Counted from the first letter of the stretch, positions 1-9,157 are shown. The stretch is 49,439 bases of DNA from a bacterium (GCA_018698675.1 JABIPA010000069.1:1-49439), one strand, 5' to 3'. The notes: generated by a model from the letters alone, not told the origin. Numbers and translations: made by a program.

Positions 1-845
1 TTGTTAGTAGGGTGACCGGTTGGTTTACCACTTGGTTCGCCACTCGGTTCTCCAGAAGGATGCCCCGTTGGTTGTCCGCTTGGCTTGTTAGTAGGGTGAC
101 CGGTTGGTTTACCACTTGGTTCGCCACTCGGTTCTCCAGAAGGATGCCCCGTTGGTTGTCCGCTTGGCTTGTTAGTAGGGTGACCTGTTGGTTTACCGCT
201 TGGTTTACCGCTTGGTTTACCGCTTGGTTCACCACTCGGTTCGCCAGAAGGATGTCCCGTTGGTTCGCCGCTTGGCTTGTTAGTAGGGTGACCTGTTGGT
301 TTACCGCTTGGTTCGCCACTCGGTTCTCCAGAAGGATGTCCCGTTGGTTGGCCACTTGGTTTGCTAGAAGGTTCTCCTGTTGGTTTACCGCTTGGTTCGC
401 CACTCGGTTCTCCAGAAGGATGACCCGTTGGTTGTCCGCTTGGTTTGTTAGTAGGGTGACCGGTTGGTTTACCACTTGGTTCGCCACTCGGTTCTCCAGA
501 AGGATGACCCGTTGGTTGGCCACTTGGTTTGCTAGTAGGTTCTCCTGTTGGTTGGCCACTTGGTTTGCTAGAAGGTTGTCCTGTTGGTTGTCCGCTTGGT
601 TTACTAGAAGGTTGCCCTGACGGTTGACCGCTTGGTTTACTAGAAGGTTGTCCTGTGGGTTGGCCGCTTGGTTTGTTAGAAGGCTCTCCTGTTGGTTGTC
701 CACTCGGCTTGCTAGAGGGTTGTCCTGTTGGTTGGCCGCTCGGCTTGCTAGAAGGTTCTCCTGTTGGTTGGCCGCTTGGTTTGCTAGAAGGTTGGCCTGT
801 TGGTTGACCACTTGGTTTGCTAGAAGGTTGGCCTGTTGGAGATGA
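1..845 (-). repeat. 12-bp based tandem repeat encoding PxxQ/K/E/H tetrapeptides, with an 84-bp higher-order unit
   Basis: About 70 degenerate 12-bp units are read on the minus strand as Pro-[Ser/Thr]-[Gly/Ser/Asn]-[Gln/Glu/Lys/His]. From 565 to 845 they are grouped mainly as 36-bp triplets (PSGQ PTGQ PSSK). From 1 to about 530 they form larger units. Two near-perfect 84-bp copies lie at 1-84 and 85-168, and a third unit (169-276) is 24 bp longer, exactly two extra 12-bp units. The leftmost copies are the most alike, so expansion appears most recent there. All length changes seen are multiples of 12, so the frame is kept. Confidence 0.9.
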
Positions 846-2234
846 TGTCGGGTCAGGTAATGTTAAATCAACTTCTACAATTTTAAAACCCTCCGTACCA
901 TCAGCAATATAAGCCAACGTTCCTACTATTTTTGCACCTTGCGTATTTCCACTTGTACTCAAACTTCCAAGTAAATCAAGATTAGACGGAACACTTACAT
1001 CTATAACCTTAAATCCTCCAGAATCATATGAAACATAAGCCTCCCCTCCAACTACTTCTACGTCCAATGCCAACCCATCTGTAACTAATCCCCCAACTAC
1101 AACAAGATTAGATGAATTGCTTATATCAATAACCTTAAGACCTGCCCCCCTTCCCGCTACATAAGCCAAAGTGCCTATTACGTCTATACCTAAGGAATGT
1201 CCTCCTAAATTTAAATTTCCAATTAACGTAGGGTTCGCAGGAACGCTTACGTCAGCAACATCAATACCTGAAGAATAAACCGCGATATAAGCCAACGTTC
1301 CTCTTACTTCTACGTCATAGGCATATCCATTTGTAGCCAAACTCCCAATCAATATTGGGTTAGTGGAGTCGCTTACGTCTACAATCTTAATCCCAGCATT
1401 TCTATCCGAAAGATAAACAAAATTCCCTGCTATTGTTACTTTAACAACAAACCCATCCGTATTTAAACTCCCAACCAATAATGGATTAGTAGGATCAGTT
1501 ATATTTACAATCTTCAAACCAGCAGAATCAGCAGCAACATAAGCAAAACTTCCATTCACCGCCACAAAATGTGTATACCCCGTGGACAAACTTCCAATTT
1601 GTATTGGATTAGACGTATTACTTGTATCTATAATTTTAAGACCCGAAGAGCCATCCCCAACATATGCCAAAGCTCCTACAACTTGTACATTTTGAGCATC
1701 ACCATCAGTATCAATGCTCCCTAATTCAACCAAACTCGCCCAAGTCAACCGCCTAGAAACATGAAAGTTCTTCGTCAACTCACTTGCTTCGCTAAGAGCC
1801 CTTTTAAGGGTTTTTCTACCTATTCTACTAACAAAAACATCAACACACCCATAACTCCCCTGATAATCATCCAATAAAGAAATAACCCTCCCTAAAGCCG
1901 TCTTATCCTCCAGCCACTCCGACCAGGTCTCTTCAGAGCCAATTCGAGAATAATAAGTTTCCTTTTTTAAAGCATTTCTAATACTCTGATTCTCAGATAT
2001 CTGCATAATCTCTAAAACATCAGTAACCCCTTTAAACTTCTCAATTTTAATATCATGCATCCATTGAAGACTTTCAATAAAGGCCCGATTTTTAATCGAT
2101 TTAGATTCAAAATTCGTTGAATTACCTGTCACCCTCGACAAAGAAGGCCCTTTCAAATAGGTATGACAATTAGGCACGGGGTTACTGGGAAAAAATGACA
2201 TTACATATGATTGTAGAGGTTGTAACTCGAACAT
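1..2234 (-). CDS. LVIVD-repeat beta-propeller protein with long Pro-rich tetrapeptide tail (partial, C-terminus off the window)
   Basis: The reading frame is open from ATG at 2234 to the left edge (at least 744 codons). An in-frame TAA lies just upstream and AAGGG sits 6 bases before the ATG, which fixes the start. Residues 1 to about 160 match no family I recognise and show no signal peptide. From about 163 to 455 there are seven copies of an approximately 42-residue unit of the type AYVADGSxGLKIIDISxPxNPxLVGSL. This is the LVIVD repeat, expected to form a seven-bladed beta-propeller. After about residue 460 the protein is built only of four-residue units P-[ST]-[GSN]-[QEKH], such as PTGQ, PSSK and PSGE. 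This fits an extended stalk or cell-surface linker. LVIVD proteins are usually extracellular, so the missing signal peptide is odd. Function and missing C-terminal domain are unknown. Confidence 0.85.
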   Translation of the reverse strand, partial: MFELQPLQSYVMSFFPSNPVPNCHTYLKGPSLSRVTGNSTNFESKSIKNRAFIESLQWMHDIKIEKFKGVTDVLEIMQISENQSIRNALKKETYYSRIGSEETWSEWLEDKTALGRVISLLDDYQGSYGCVDVFVSRIGRKTLKRALSEASELTKNFHVSRRLTWASLVELGSIDTDGDAQNVQVVGALAYVGDGSSGLKIIDTSNTSNPIQIGSLSTGYTHFVAVNGSFAYVAADSAGLKIVNITDPTNPLLVGSLNTDGFVVKVTIAGNFVYLSDRNAGIKIVDVSDSTNPILIGSLATNGYAYDVEVRGTLAYIAVYSSGIDVADVSVPANPTLIGNLNLGGHSLGIDVIGTLAYVAGRGAGLKVIDISNSSNLVVVGGLVTDGLALDVEVVGGEAYVSYDSGGFKVIDVSVPSNLDLLGSLSTSGNTQGAKIVGTLAYIADGTEGFKIVEVDLTLPDPTSSPTGQPSSKPSGQPTGQPSSKPSGQPTGEPSSKPSGQPTGQPSSKPSGQPTGEPSNKPSGQPTGQPSSKPSGQPSGQPSSKPSGQPTGQPSSKPSGQPTGEPTSKPSGQPTGHPSGEPSGEPSGKPTGHPTNKPSGQPTGHPSGEPSGEPSGKPTGEPSSKPSGQPTGHPSGEPSGEPSGKPTGHPTNKPSGEPTGHPSGEPSGEPSGKPSGKPSGKPTGHPTNKPSGQPTGHPSGEPSGEPSGKPTGHPTNKPSGQPTGHPSGEPSGEPSGKPTGHPTN

Positions 2235-2259
2235 AGCAGACCCTTTTTATTTAAAAAAA

Positions 2260-2288
2260 TTATTAGAGTACACCACAAAGTTTATCAA
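2260..2288 (-). promoter_or_regulatory. Putative sigma70-type promoter for the LVIVD-repeat gene
   Basis: On the minus strand TTGATA (2288-2283), a 17-base spacer and TAATAA (2265-2260) lie about 25 bases before the start codon at 2234. Both boxes are close to consensus and the spacing is ideal. The region is AT-rich, so chance matches are possible. Confidence 0.5.
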
Positions 2289-2473
2289 ATGACATTAATA
2301 AAAATAAATTTAACTGAAAAACAGCTATTACTTACTCCAAAAGTCAAAACGTCCAAAAAATATGATTAAAAAGGATACTCTTAGTGTGCATATTAGCTAT
2401 AAAGACACAAAAAATAAAGAAATAATATATAAAATATAGTAAGCAGTAAAAATAGAATTTCAAATTCAAAAAA

Positions 2474-4075
2474 CTACCGCACTTTTATATTCCAAAACCC
2501 CAACTCCGCTCGATAAAATATCTGAAAAGCCAAATACAATATATATATTTCAAAAAATTCAAACAAAGGAAAATCATGAAAAAAGAAATAAAAACAAATA
2601 AACTGCATCATTAAACAAAAGAATAAAATGTCGTAAACATTCCAAAACCTTAATAATAAACTAGAACGTCTTAGCAAGAGTTTGAAAATAATTAAAAACA
2701 CAAACAATAACAACACTCCGTTTTTCAATAAAACAATCATATCCGACCAAAAGAAATCAGTTTTAGTCCCAAAAACAAAAATGCCAATAAAAAAAATAAA
2801 ATTTAAAACTAAAATAATTTTTTTCATATTCTTATCATTAGATAAAACCACGAAAATGAGAGAAATCAATAAACCAGGCAAAACATAAAACCAATAGGTA
2901 AACGTCAATTCATTAATTTGGGTCAATAATAAAAAACAAAACAAATACAAAAACAAACAACCCCTAAACATACTATCTATTAGATAAACATTTTTTGACG
3001 GTATTTCCTTTTTTAATTGAGTTCTAAAAAAAAGGCAAATAAAATTACATACTTTAAAAAACAACTGCAAAACAATAGGAAAAAAAATAAATATCCCAAG
3101 CAAAACTAGAAAAAAATATAACGCTATAAACCCAAATCTGTACTTCACATCCAACAACATTAATAAAGACGACAAAGATACCAATAAAAAGATAATTAAC
3201 AAGGTACCATTATAAGACCCAATAGAGTTCAGCAAATTATGGTGTATGTGATTTTTATCAGGGTGCATTGGATTTAATTTTTCTTTAATTCTTAAAAAAA
3301 TTACCCGAAGTGTATCAATAATAAAATATGAAGATAAAATAATAAAAGGAGTTACATTTATAGGCAAAGAAGCATCGGTTCCTGATAAAAAAACTAATGG
3401 CAAAACAGCCAAATGAAACCCTAACAACAAACTCCCACCATCTCCCATAAAAAATTTAGCTGGGCGTTTATTAAAAATTAAAAAAGAAACCAAAGAAGTC
3501 GCCAACATCGCATTAGTAAATACAAACAAATCATTCCGCATAATAACGCCATGTACAATTGAACCAACTAAAACAATTACAAAAGAACCGGCTGCCAACC
3601 CGTCCATTCCATCAATCAAATTAACCGAGTTTGTAACACCAATAAACCATATAAAAAACAATGCAAAAATCAAAACCTTATCAAAGGTCACGTTAATACT
3701 AAAAAACTGAACCACACTTACCGTAGAGTAAAAATATAAAATTATATTTATTCCAATGATACTTTGGACAAATAATTTAACTTTCCAAGACAATTCTTTA
3801 AAATCATCTAAAACACCCAAAAAACAAATAAAAAAGCCACCTACCAAATACCAATACATGCCTACATCATCTATAAAAAATAAAGAAACACAAACAATAT
3901 ATATCACCCCAAAAGTAATCCCACCCAATCGTAATTTCTGGCTCAAATGAAGCTTTCGAAAATCAGGCTTGTCTTTAAAAAAGTTTCGACTGTTTCCAAA
4001 AAAAGAAAATACCTGCCAAGAAAAAAAAAGAGAAATAGAGAATAAAAATGGTATCAAAAAAACTAATAACTTCAT
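2474..4075 (-). CDS. WecA/TagO/MraY-family undecaprenyl-phosphate HexNAc-1-phosphate transferase with extended C-terminal membrane domain
   Basis: A polytopic membrane enzyme that would load a HexNAc-1-phosphate onto undecaprenyl phosphate at the cytoplasmic membrane, starting glycan synthesis. Family motifs are present in order: LDD (about 89-92), NSVNLIDGMDGLAAG (about 149-163, with the catalytic Asp region), GDGGS (211-215) and HPDKNHIHH (271-279), the WecA-type His motif. The usual family length is 320-360 residues. This protein has 533, with about 200 extra hydrophobic residues after the His motif that look like several more membrane spans and match nothing I recognise. It follows the FAD oxidoreductase gene after three bases, so the two are likely co-transcribed. 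The substrate sugar cannot be read from the sequence. Confidence 0.85.
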   Translation of the reverse strand: MKLLVFLIPFLFSISLFFSWQVFSFFGNSRNFFKDKPDFRKLHLSQKLRLGGITFGVIYIVCVSLFFIDDVGMYWYLVGGFFICFLGVLDDFKELSWKVKLFVQSIIGINIILYFYSTVSVVQFFSINVTFDKVLIFALFFIWFIGVTNSVNLIDGMDGLAAGSFVIVLVGSIVHGVIMRNDLFVFTNAMLATSLVSFLIFNKRPAKFFMGDGGSLLLGFHLAVLPLVFLSGTDASLPINVTPFIILSSYFIIDTLRVIFLRIKEKLNPMHPDKNHIHHNLLNSIGSYNGTLLIIFLLVSLSSLLMLLDVKYRFGFIALYFFLVLLGIFIFFPIVLQLFFKVCNFICLFFRTQLKKEIPSKNVYLIDSMFRGCLFLYLFCFLLLTQINELTFTYWFYVLPGLLISLIFVVLSNDKNMKKIILVLNFIFFIGIFVFGTKTDFFWSDMIVLLKNGVLLLFVFLIIFKLLLRRSSLLLRFWNVYDILFFCLMMQFICFYFFFHDFPLFEFFEIYILYLAFQIFYRAELGFWNIKVR

Positions 4076-4078
4076 TTT

Positions 4079-5275
4079 CTAATCTCTAAAAATATAATTG
4101 TCGACCAAATATTTCGAAAACGCTGGCGCCGACGTAAATGCAGGTGAAATAGCATTTAAAACATGTAGGCTATTACCAGTTTTCTCGACAACAAAGTCCA
4201 TTTCCATTTTCTTTTCCTGCCAATTAATTAACTGAGGCCTAATCCCCACCTTTTGAGAAGGCAAAACATCTTCATATCGAATACTTTTAAACATTTTTTG
4301 AGTATCATTAAAAAATGTTTTTCCAAAATAATATTTCGGTTCCCTATTCGCTAATTTTCGAAAAGACTTATTCGTAAAATACAAAATAATAATAGTATAA
4401 AGAATCTTAAAAGACTCAAATGTTACTCCCTTTAATAAAAAGTAATTTTCCGGCCCAAAGACAGGCGTCGCCGTTGGACCAATATACACATCACTACTAA
4501 CCGCCTTTGTGAAGTGGACTCCCAAAAAAGGATATTTCAAATCAGGAACAGGATAAATATTAGCCTTCACAAGTGAATTAAATTTCCTATTTAACAGCTT
4601 GTAACTTCCCTTAAAAGGAAGCAATCTATATTTCAACCCTACTCCCATTTTATGGGCTAAATTAATACTATCAGTGCCAGACGCATTTATTAGATAATCA
4701 TAATCAAAACCCCCGTTATTAGTCTCAACTTGAGAATCAGAACAAACATTTTTGACATTGGTCCCAAATAAAATTTTAACATTTTCATTTTCACACAATA
4801 TGCCTTTAAGTTTATTCAATATTTGCTTTGGATTTACAATTGCAGTTTCTTTTGAAAGCAACGCCCTCTTGTATGTTTTTGCCAAAGGCTCAATTAACGC
4901 CAACTCTTCTTCAGTCAATTTCTGAACGTCAGCTCCATTTTTAATAGCACGTTCATAAATCGTATCCAAAGTTTTAAGATCTTCATCATTCTTTGAAACA
5001 AGTACCTTTCCGGATTCTAAAACGGGAATCTGATTATCTTTACAAAACCATTTCCAAAAACGATTTCCCTCTAAGCAAAACTTAGCCTTCAAAGATGTCG
5101 AAGGGTAATATATCCCAGCATGCAAAACACCACTGTTTCTACCAGATGCATGGAATCCAACATCTGTTTCTTTTTCCAAAATCAATATCGAAATATCTTT
5201 TTCTTTACATAAATGGTAGGCCAAAGTCAGTCCTATAATTCCGGCCCCTACAATAATAATTGATTGATTTTTAAT
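4079..5275 (-). CDS. L-2-hydroxyglutarate oxidase (LhgO)-like FAD-dependent oxidoreductase, non-canonical start
   Basis: DAO-family flavoprotein close to LhgO, which oxidises L-2-hydroxyglutarate to 2-oxoglutarate. Diagnostic segments are the FAD-binding GAGIIG, then SGRNSGVLHAGIYY and a C-terminal ISPAFTSAPAF stretch. With the start proposed here the protein has 398 residues, normal for the family. The first standard start codon, TTG at 5224, lies inside the FAD-binding Rossmann motif and would remove GxGxxG. Between the in-frame TGA upstream and that TTG there is no in-frame ATG or GTG. An ATT at 5275, preceded by GGGAGAG, is the best candidate; the nearby ATG is out of frame. A small sequence error is the alternative. 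Its position beside wecA-like and other glycan genes suggests action on a glycan-related substrate, but that is only inference. Confidence 0.75.
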   Translation of the reverse strand: MKNQSIIIVGAGIIGLTLAYHLCKEKDISILILEKETDVGFHASGRNSGVLHAGIYYPSTSLKAKFCLEGNRFWKWFCKDNQIPVLESGKVLVSKNDEDLKTLDTIYERAIKNGADVQKLTEEELALIEPLAKTYKRALLSKETAIVNPKQILNKLKGILCENENVKILFGTNVKNVCSDSQVETNNGGFDYDYLINASGTDSINLAHKMGVGLKYRLLPFKGSYKLLNRKFNSLVKANIYPVPDLKYPFLGVHFTKAVSSDVYIGPTATPVFGPENYFLLKGVTFESFKILYTIIILYFTNKSFRKLANREPKYYFGKTFFNDTQKMFKSIRYEDVLPSQKVGIRPQLINWQEKKMEMDFVVEKTGNSLHVLNAISPAFTSAPAFSKYLVDNYIFRD

Positions 5276-5413
5276 AGAACATCTCTCCCATCTACAGGTA
5301 ACAAAAAATCCAACGTCAACGCTTCAAGAACAAGTTCTTTCCCTTAAATTTAAAATTATTGTAGTATATTATAATCACTTAAAAAATATTGACTTTAAAG
5401 GAATTTGAAACAA

Positions 5414-7261
5414 ATGAAAAGAAAATTTATTCATCTATTAAATAAGATTAGAGAAACTCGAAAAAAAAGACAACAAACCCAAATGCTTCTAGACCTCATT
5501 TTTGGAGCATGTAGTATATATTTAGCAAATCACTTAATGACCATAAACTTATCAACAAAAAATTTACTTACATTAATTGCAATAGTTCCAACAACAAGAA
5601 TCGCTATAAATATAGTAATGGGCTCTTACAAACAACTATGGAGATACATAAACTATAAAGAAATTTTAAATATACTTATCAACATCAGTTTTACTAGTAG
5701 CCTTTTACTCATAATAAATATTATATACAAAGCGCTCCCTACTGATGTTATATTTTTAGAAGCCTCTTTATTTATACTTCTTGCTTTAAGCTTTAGAGGT
5801 GGTAGAAAATTATTCTATAATTCAAAACAAACCTCAAAAACCCACAATACAACTAAGGTTAAAAGTAAAAAATGTCTCTTAATAGGAGCTGGTGAGTCTG
5901 CAAACAATTTAATTCAAAATATCCAAAAAAATAAAATTCCAATTACTTTCATGGCTTGCCTAGACGATGACAAAAAAAAGATAGGGGCCGAAATCCAAAA
6001 AATAAAAATTTTAGGAGCTACTGACCAATTAAGTTTCTATGTTCAAAAACTTGAAATCGACCTTGTAATCGTCGCAATGCCTTCAGCACCTCAATTTAAT
6101 ATTCAAAAAATAGTTTCATCTGCCCGAAAATGTAATACTCGTGTAAAAGTAATTCCAAAAGTTTCCCAATTATATGTAAAGCAAGATGAACAAATGAATT
6201 TCAACTTTACTATCGACGATCTTATCGATTCCAAAGAATTTGTTAATAAAAAATCTCATACAGACAAAAAATCGATTACTCTTGTTACTGGCGGAGCTGG
6301 CTATATAGGAACTCATCTCGTAAAAAAGTTATTAGATAATGGACAAAAAGTAAGAGTTCTAGATAATTTCATTTTTGGAAAAAGTTACCTTCCTGAATAC
6401 TTTAACCATCCAAATCTAGAAATAATTAATGGAAACATTGCAAATATCCAAGATGTCGTCACCTCTTTAAAAGGAGTCGACACCGTTATCGCATTAGCTG
6501 CATTGGTAGGTGACCCTGCTTGCGGTATCAATGCAGAAGAAACATTAAATTTAAATTACGAAGCCACAAAAGTTTTGATTGAAACAGCAAATTTTTACGG
6601 CGTTAAACGTATCGTTTTTGCTTCAAGTTGTAGTGTTTACGGAGAAAGCGGTTCAGAATTCTTAACAGAAGAATCTCAGCTAAATCCTGTCTCCCTATAT
6701 GCTAAAACTAGAATCATGTCTGAAGACATCATTTTTAGCAGATGCGGAAAAGTAGAGCCTGTCGTGTTAAGACTTTCAACAGTTTTCGGATACTCGCCTA
6801 GAATGAGATATGACCTGGTAGTAAATACACTTGCAATTAGAGCCCATGTAGACAAAAAATTCTCTGTTTTTGGAGGAAACCAATGGAGACCATTCGTTCA
6901 CTGTGATGACGTCGCACAAGCTTTCTTTTTAGCATCAAATGCTCCTTCCGAAAATGTCAAAAATCAAATATTCAATGTTGGTTCAAACGACATGAATTTT
7001 ACTATCAAAAATATTGGAGAAAAAATTCACGAAATGATGCCTCAAGCAAAATTCGAAATATCAGACGACATCGTCGACCCAAGAAATTACAAAGTAAATT
7101 TTGATAAAATAAACTCCCTTTTAAATTTTAAAAAACAATACGACATAGAAAGTGGAGTTAACCAAATCATTAAAAAAGCATCCGAAAATGAATCACTCAA
7201 AAACTATAAAGATTCAGTTTTCTCGAACTTTACAACTACTGAAAAATTATATTCAGAATAA
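5414..7261 (+). CDS. Chimeric membrane protein: CapD/FlaA1-type N-terminal half fused to a GalE-type extended SDR domain
   Basis: Residues 1 to about 150 hold several membrane helices like the N-terminus of CapD/PglF/WbpM proteins. A nucleotide-binding domain follows (about 155-270, LLIGAGESANNLIQ), also typical of that family. Normally a 4,6-dehydratase domain with TGAGGSIGSE comes next. Here there is instead a GalE-type extended SDR (about 290-600): TGGAGYIG, ASSCSVYG and a motif reading YAKTR. SDR enzymes normally have YxxxK, so Arg replaces the catalytic Lys. The product could be an NDP-sugar epimerase or dehydratase at the membrane, but the reaction is uncertain. The ATG at 5414, spaced from AAAGGA at 5397-5402, is preferred over a TTG at 5405. 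A perfect TATAAT lies at 5370-5375. The aminotransferase and WbaP/PglC genes follow, as in bacillosamine-type loci. Confidence 0.75.
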   Translation: MKRKFIHLLNKIRETRKKRQQTQMLLDLIFGACSIYLANHLMTINLSTKNLLTLIAIVPTTRIAINIVMGSYKQLWRYINYKEILNILINISFTSSLLLIINIIYKALPTDVIFLEASLFILLALSFRGGRKLFYNSKQTSKTHNTTKVKSKKCLLIGAGESANNLIQNIQKNKIPITFMACLDDDKKKIGAEIQKIKILGATDQLSFYVQKLEIDLVIVAMPSAPQFNIQKIVSSARKCNTRVKVIPKVSQLYVKQDEQMNFNFTIDDLIDSKEFVNKKSHTDKKSITLVTGGAGYIGTHLVKKLLDNGQKVRVLDNFIFGKSYLPEYFNHPNLEIINGNIANIQDVVTSLKGVDTVIALAALVGDPACGINAEETLNLNYEATKVLIETANFYGVKRIVFASSCSVYGESGSEFLTEESQLNPVSLYAKTRIMSEDIIFSRCGKVEPVVLRLSTVFGYSPRMRYDLVVNTLAIRAHVDKKFSVFGGNQWRPFVHCDDVAQAFFLASNAPSENVKNQIFNVGSNDMNFTIKNIGEKIHEMMPQAKFEISDDIVDPRNYKVNFDKINSLLNFKKQYDIESGVNQIIKKASENESLKNYKDSVFSNFTTTEKLYSE

Positions 7262-7297
7262 AAACAAAATATATATTTTAATCAACGGAGACAGTAA

Positions 7298-8494
7298 ATG
7301 AACATAAACGAATCAAACAATGCAACTAAAGTCAATTTAAATCCCTGGCCTAGCTTTGAAAAAGATGAAATTGAAGCCACTTGCAAAGTACTTGAATCAG
7401 GAAAAGTTAATTATTGGACCGGTACAAAAGTTAAGGAGTTTGAAACAGCATTTAAAACTCACATAAATGCAAAGCACGCTATTGCGGTTGCAAATGGGAC
7501 ACTTGCCCTCGAACTTGCTTTAGAAGCAATAAATATCCAACCAGGAGATGAAATTATAGTTCCTTGCAGAACGTTTATTGCAACTGCCAGCGCCGTCGTT
7601 GCTAAAAAAGGAGTCCCAATTGTCGCGGACGTTGACTTAAGCACTCAAAACATCAGCGCTTCTACCGTCAAACCTTTAATAACACAAAAAACAAGAGCTA
7701 TAATTTGCGTTCACCTATCGGGACTTTCATGCGACATGGACCCAATCATAGGCCTCTGCAAAGAAAAAAACATCTACGTTATTGAAGACTGCGCTCAATC
7801 TCATGGAGCAAAATATAAAAACAAATTCACTGGAACTATTGGAGATATTGGTGCCTTTTCATTTTGCCAAGATAAAATAATGACAACTGGTGGAGAAGGA
7901 GGAATGGTAGTAACTAATAACGAATCTCTTTGGAAATCAGCTTGGGAATATAAAGATCACGGAAAAGGTTTTGACAAAGTATTTAACACTCAACATCCTC
8001 CAGGGTTCAGATGGCTTCACGACGCCTTTGGAACAAATTTCAGAATGACCGAAATGCAAGCAGCCATAGGATTAATCCAATTAAAAAAATTAGATACTTG
8101 GCTAAAAATAAGAAACTTTAATGCTAACACGATTAAAAATGCACTTTTAAAATTTAACTTTATAACCGTAAATCCTATTCCTGAAGAATATATACACTCG
8201 TACTATAAATTTTATTCCTTTGTAAATTTAAACAAATTACCAAGCGCTTGGACTAGAGATAAAGTATTAGCAATATTAAATAAGCATTTTGTCCCATGCA
8301 TGGCAGGGTCTTGTTCTGAAATCAATAAAGAATTAGCTTTTCAAGACTACCCTAGAGAGTTCGATAAAACATGTGAAAATGGAAAATATCTAGGACAAAC
8401 TTCTATGATGTTTATGGTTCACCCTACGATTTCAAAAGAGCAAATACAAATAATTGCAAAAAATATAGAAATAGCCCTGTCTACTATTAAATAA
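7298..8494 (+). CDS. DegT/DnrJ/EryC1/StrS-family sugar aminotransferase
   Basis: PLP enzyme that transfers an amino group to a keto-sugar nucleotide, usually UDP-4-keto-6-deoxy-HexNAc in such loci. At 398 residues it has the normal length. Visible signatures are ANGTLALELAL near 65, IPGDEVIVP-like QPGDEIIVP near 81-89, DCAQSHGA near 164 and FSFCQDKIMTTGGEGG, where Lys193 should bind PLP. The start is supported by GGAG about 10 bases upstream. It lies 36 bases after the CapD/GalE chimera and 7 bases before the sugar-phosphate transferase, so the three probably form one operon. The order resembles the PglF-PglE-PglC genes of the bacillosamine pathway. The exact sugar is not determined. Confidence 0.88.
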   Translation: MNINESNNATKVNLNPWPSFEKDEIEATCKVLESGKVNYWTGTKVKEFETAFKTHINAKHAIAVANGTLALELALEAINIQPGDEIIVPCRTFIATASAVVAKKGVPIVADVDLSTQNISASTVKPLITQKTRAIICVHLSGLSCDMDPIIGLCKEKNIYVIEDCAQSHGAKYKNKFTGTIGDIGAFSFCQDKIMTTGGEGGMVVTNNESLWKSAWEYKDHGKGFDKVFNTQHPPGFRWLHDAFGTNFRMTEMQAAIGLIQLKKLDTWLKIRNFNANTIKNALLKFNFITVNPIPEEYIHSYYKFYSFVNLNKLPSAWTRDKVLAILNKHFVPCMAGSCSEINKELAFQDYPREFDKTCENGKYLGQTSMMFMVHPTISKEQIQIIAKNIEIALSTIK

Positions 8495-8501
8495 CAAACA
8501 C

Positions 8502-9101
8502 ATGTATCAAAACATAAAAGTAATTAGTGACATTGCCTTGGCAATCTTATTATTAGTTATAATATTACCCATTCTATTAATAACGTCACTTACAATACTT
8601 ATTTCAATGGGCCGTCCGGTGCTCTTTACTCAAAAAAGAGGGGGGGTAAATGGCATAGTATTCAATATATACAAATTTAGAACCATGAATAATAAAAAAG
8701 ACACTAAAAACAAACTTTTACCCGACAACCAAAGGCTTACTTTCATAGGAAATATAATCAGAAAAACATCGCTAGACGAACTTCCTCAATTGCTCAATAT
8801 AGTAAAGGGAAACATGAGTTTTATAGGCCCTCGTCCATTATTGGCAAGTTATATTGATAAATACCCAACATGGGCAAAAAAAAGACATAGTGTTAAACCA
8901 GGAATTACCGGTCTAGCTCAAGTAAAAGGTCGAAACTCTCTCTCCTGGAACGATAAATTCAAATTTGACATATCTTATATAGAAAACCTTTCTCTAAAAA
9001 ATGATATTATAATCATATTCTTAACAATTAAAGTTATTTTATTTAGAAAAAATATTAATCAAACTAATTCGACTCCAATGAAAGAGTACTTAGGGGAATA
9101 A
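8502..9101 (+). CDS. Undecaprenyl-phosphate sugar phosphotransferase (WbaP/PglC family)
   Basis: Monotopic phosphoglycosyltransferase that moves a sugar-1-phosphate from a UDP-sugar to undecaprenyl phosphate on the cytoplasmic face. At 199 residues it is the short PglC-like form with one N-terminal hydrophobic segment (about 8-35). Family motifs are PVLFTQKRGG, the KFRTMN box, LRKTSLDELPQLLNI-like IRKTSLDELPQL (Asp-Glu catalytic dyad) and SFIGPRPLL. A PGITGLAQVKGRN segment follows. The locus therefore has two possible chain initiators, this one and the WecA-like protein. Either two glycans are made or one enzyme serves another pathway. Confidence 0.9.
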   Translation: MYQNIKVISDIALAILLLVIILPILLITSLTILISMGRPVLFTQKRGGVNGIVFNIYKFRTMNNKKDTKNKLLPDNQRLTFIGNIIRKTSLDELPQLLNIVKGNMSFIGPRPLLASYIDKYPTWAKKRHSVKPGITGLAQVKGRNSLSWNDKFKFDISYIENLSLKNDIIIIFLTIKVILFRKNINQTNSTPMKEYLGE

Positions 9102-9157
9102 AATAATCCAAAATACTAACTCAGTTTTAATTTTTAAATATCAAAAACACGCATTTA

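Noticed and set aside
12-845. Long plus-strand frames rich in Trp, Arg and Phe over the repeat
   Set aside because: They are the antisense of the Pro-rich repeat in the minus-strand LVIVD protein. The minus frame continues without a stop from a well-formed start and conserved domain.
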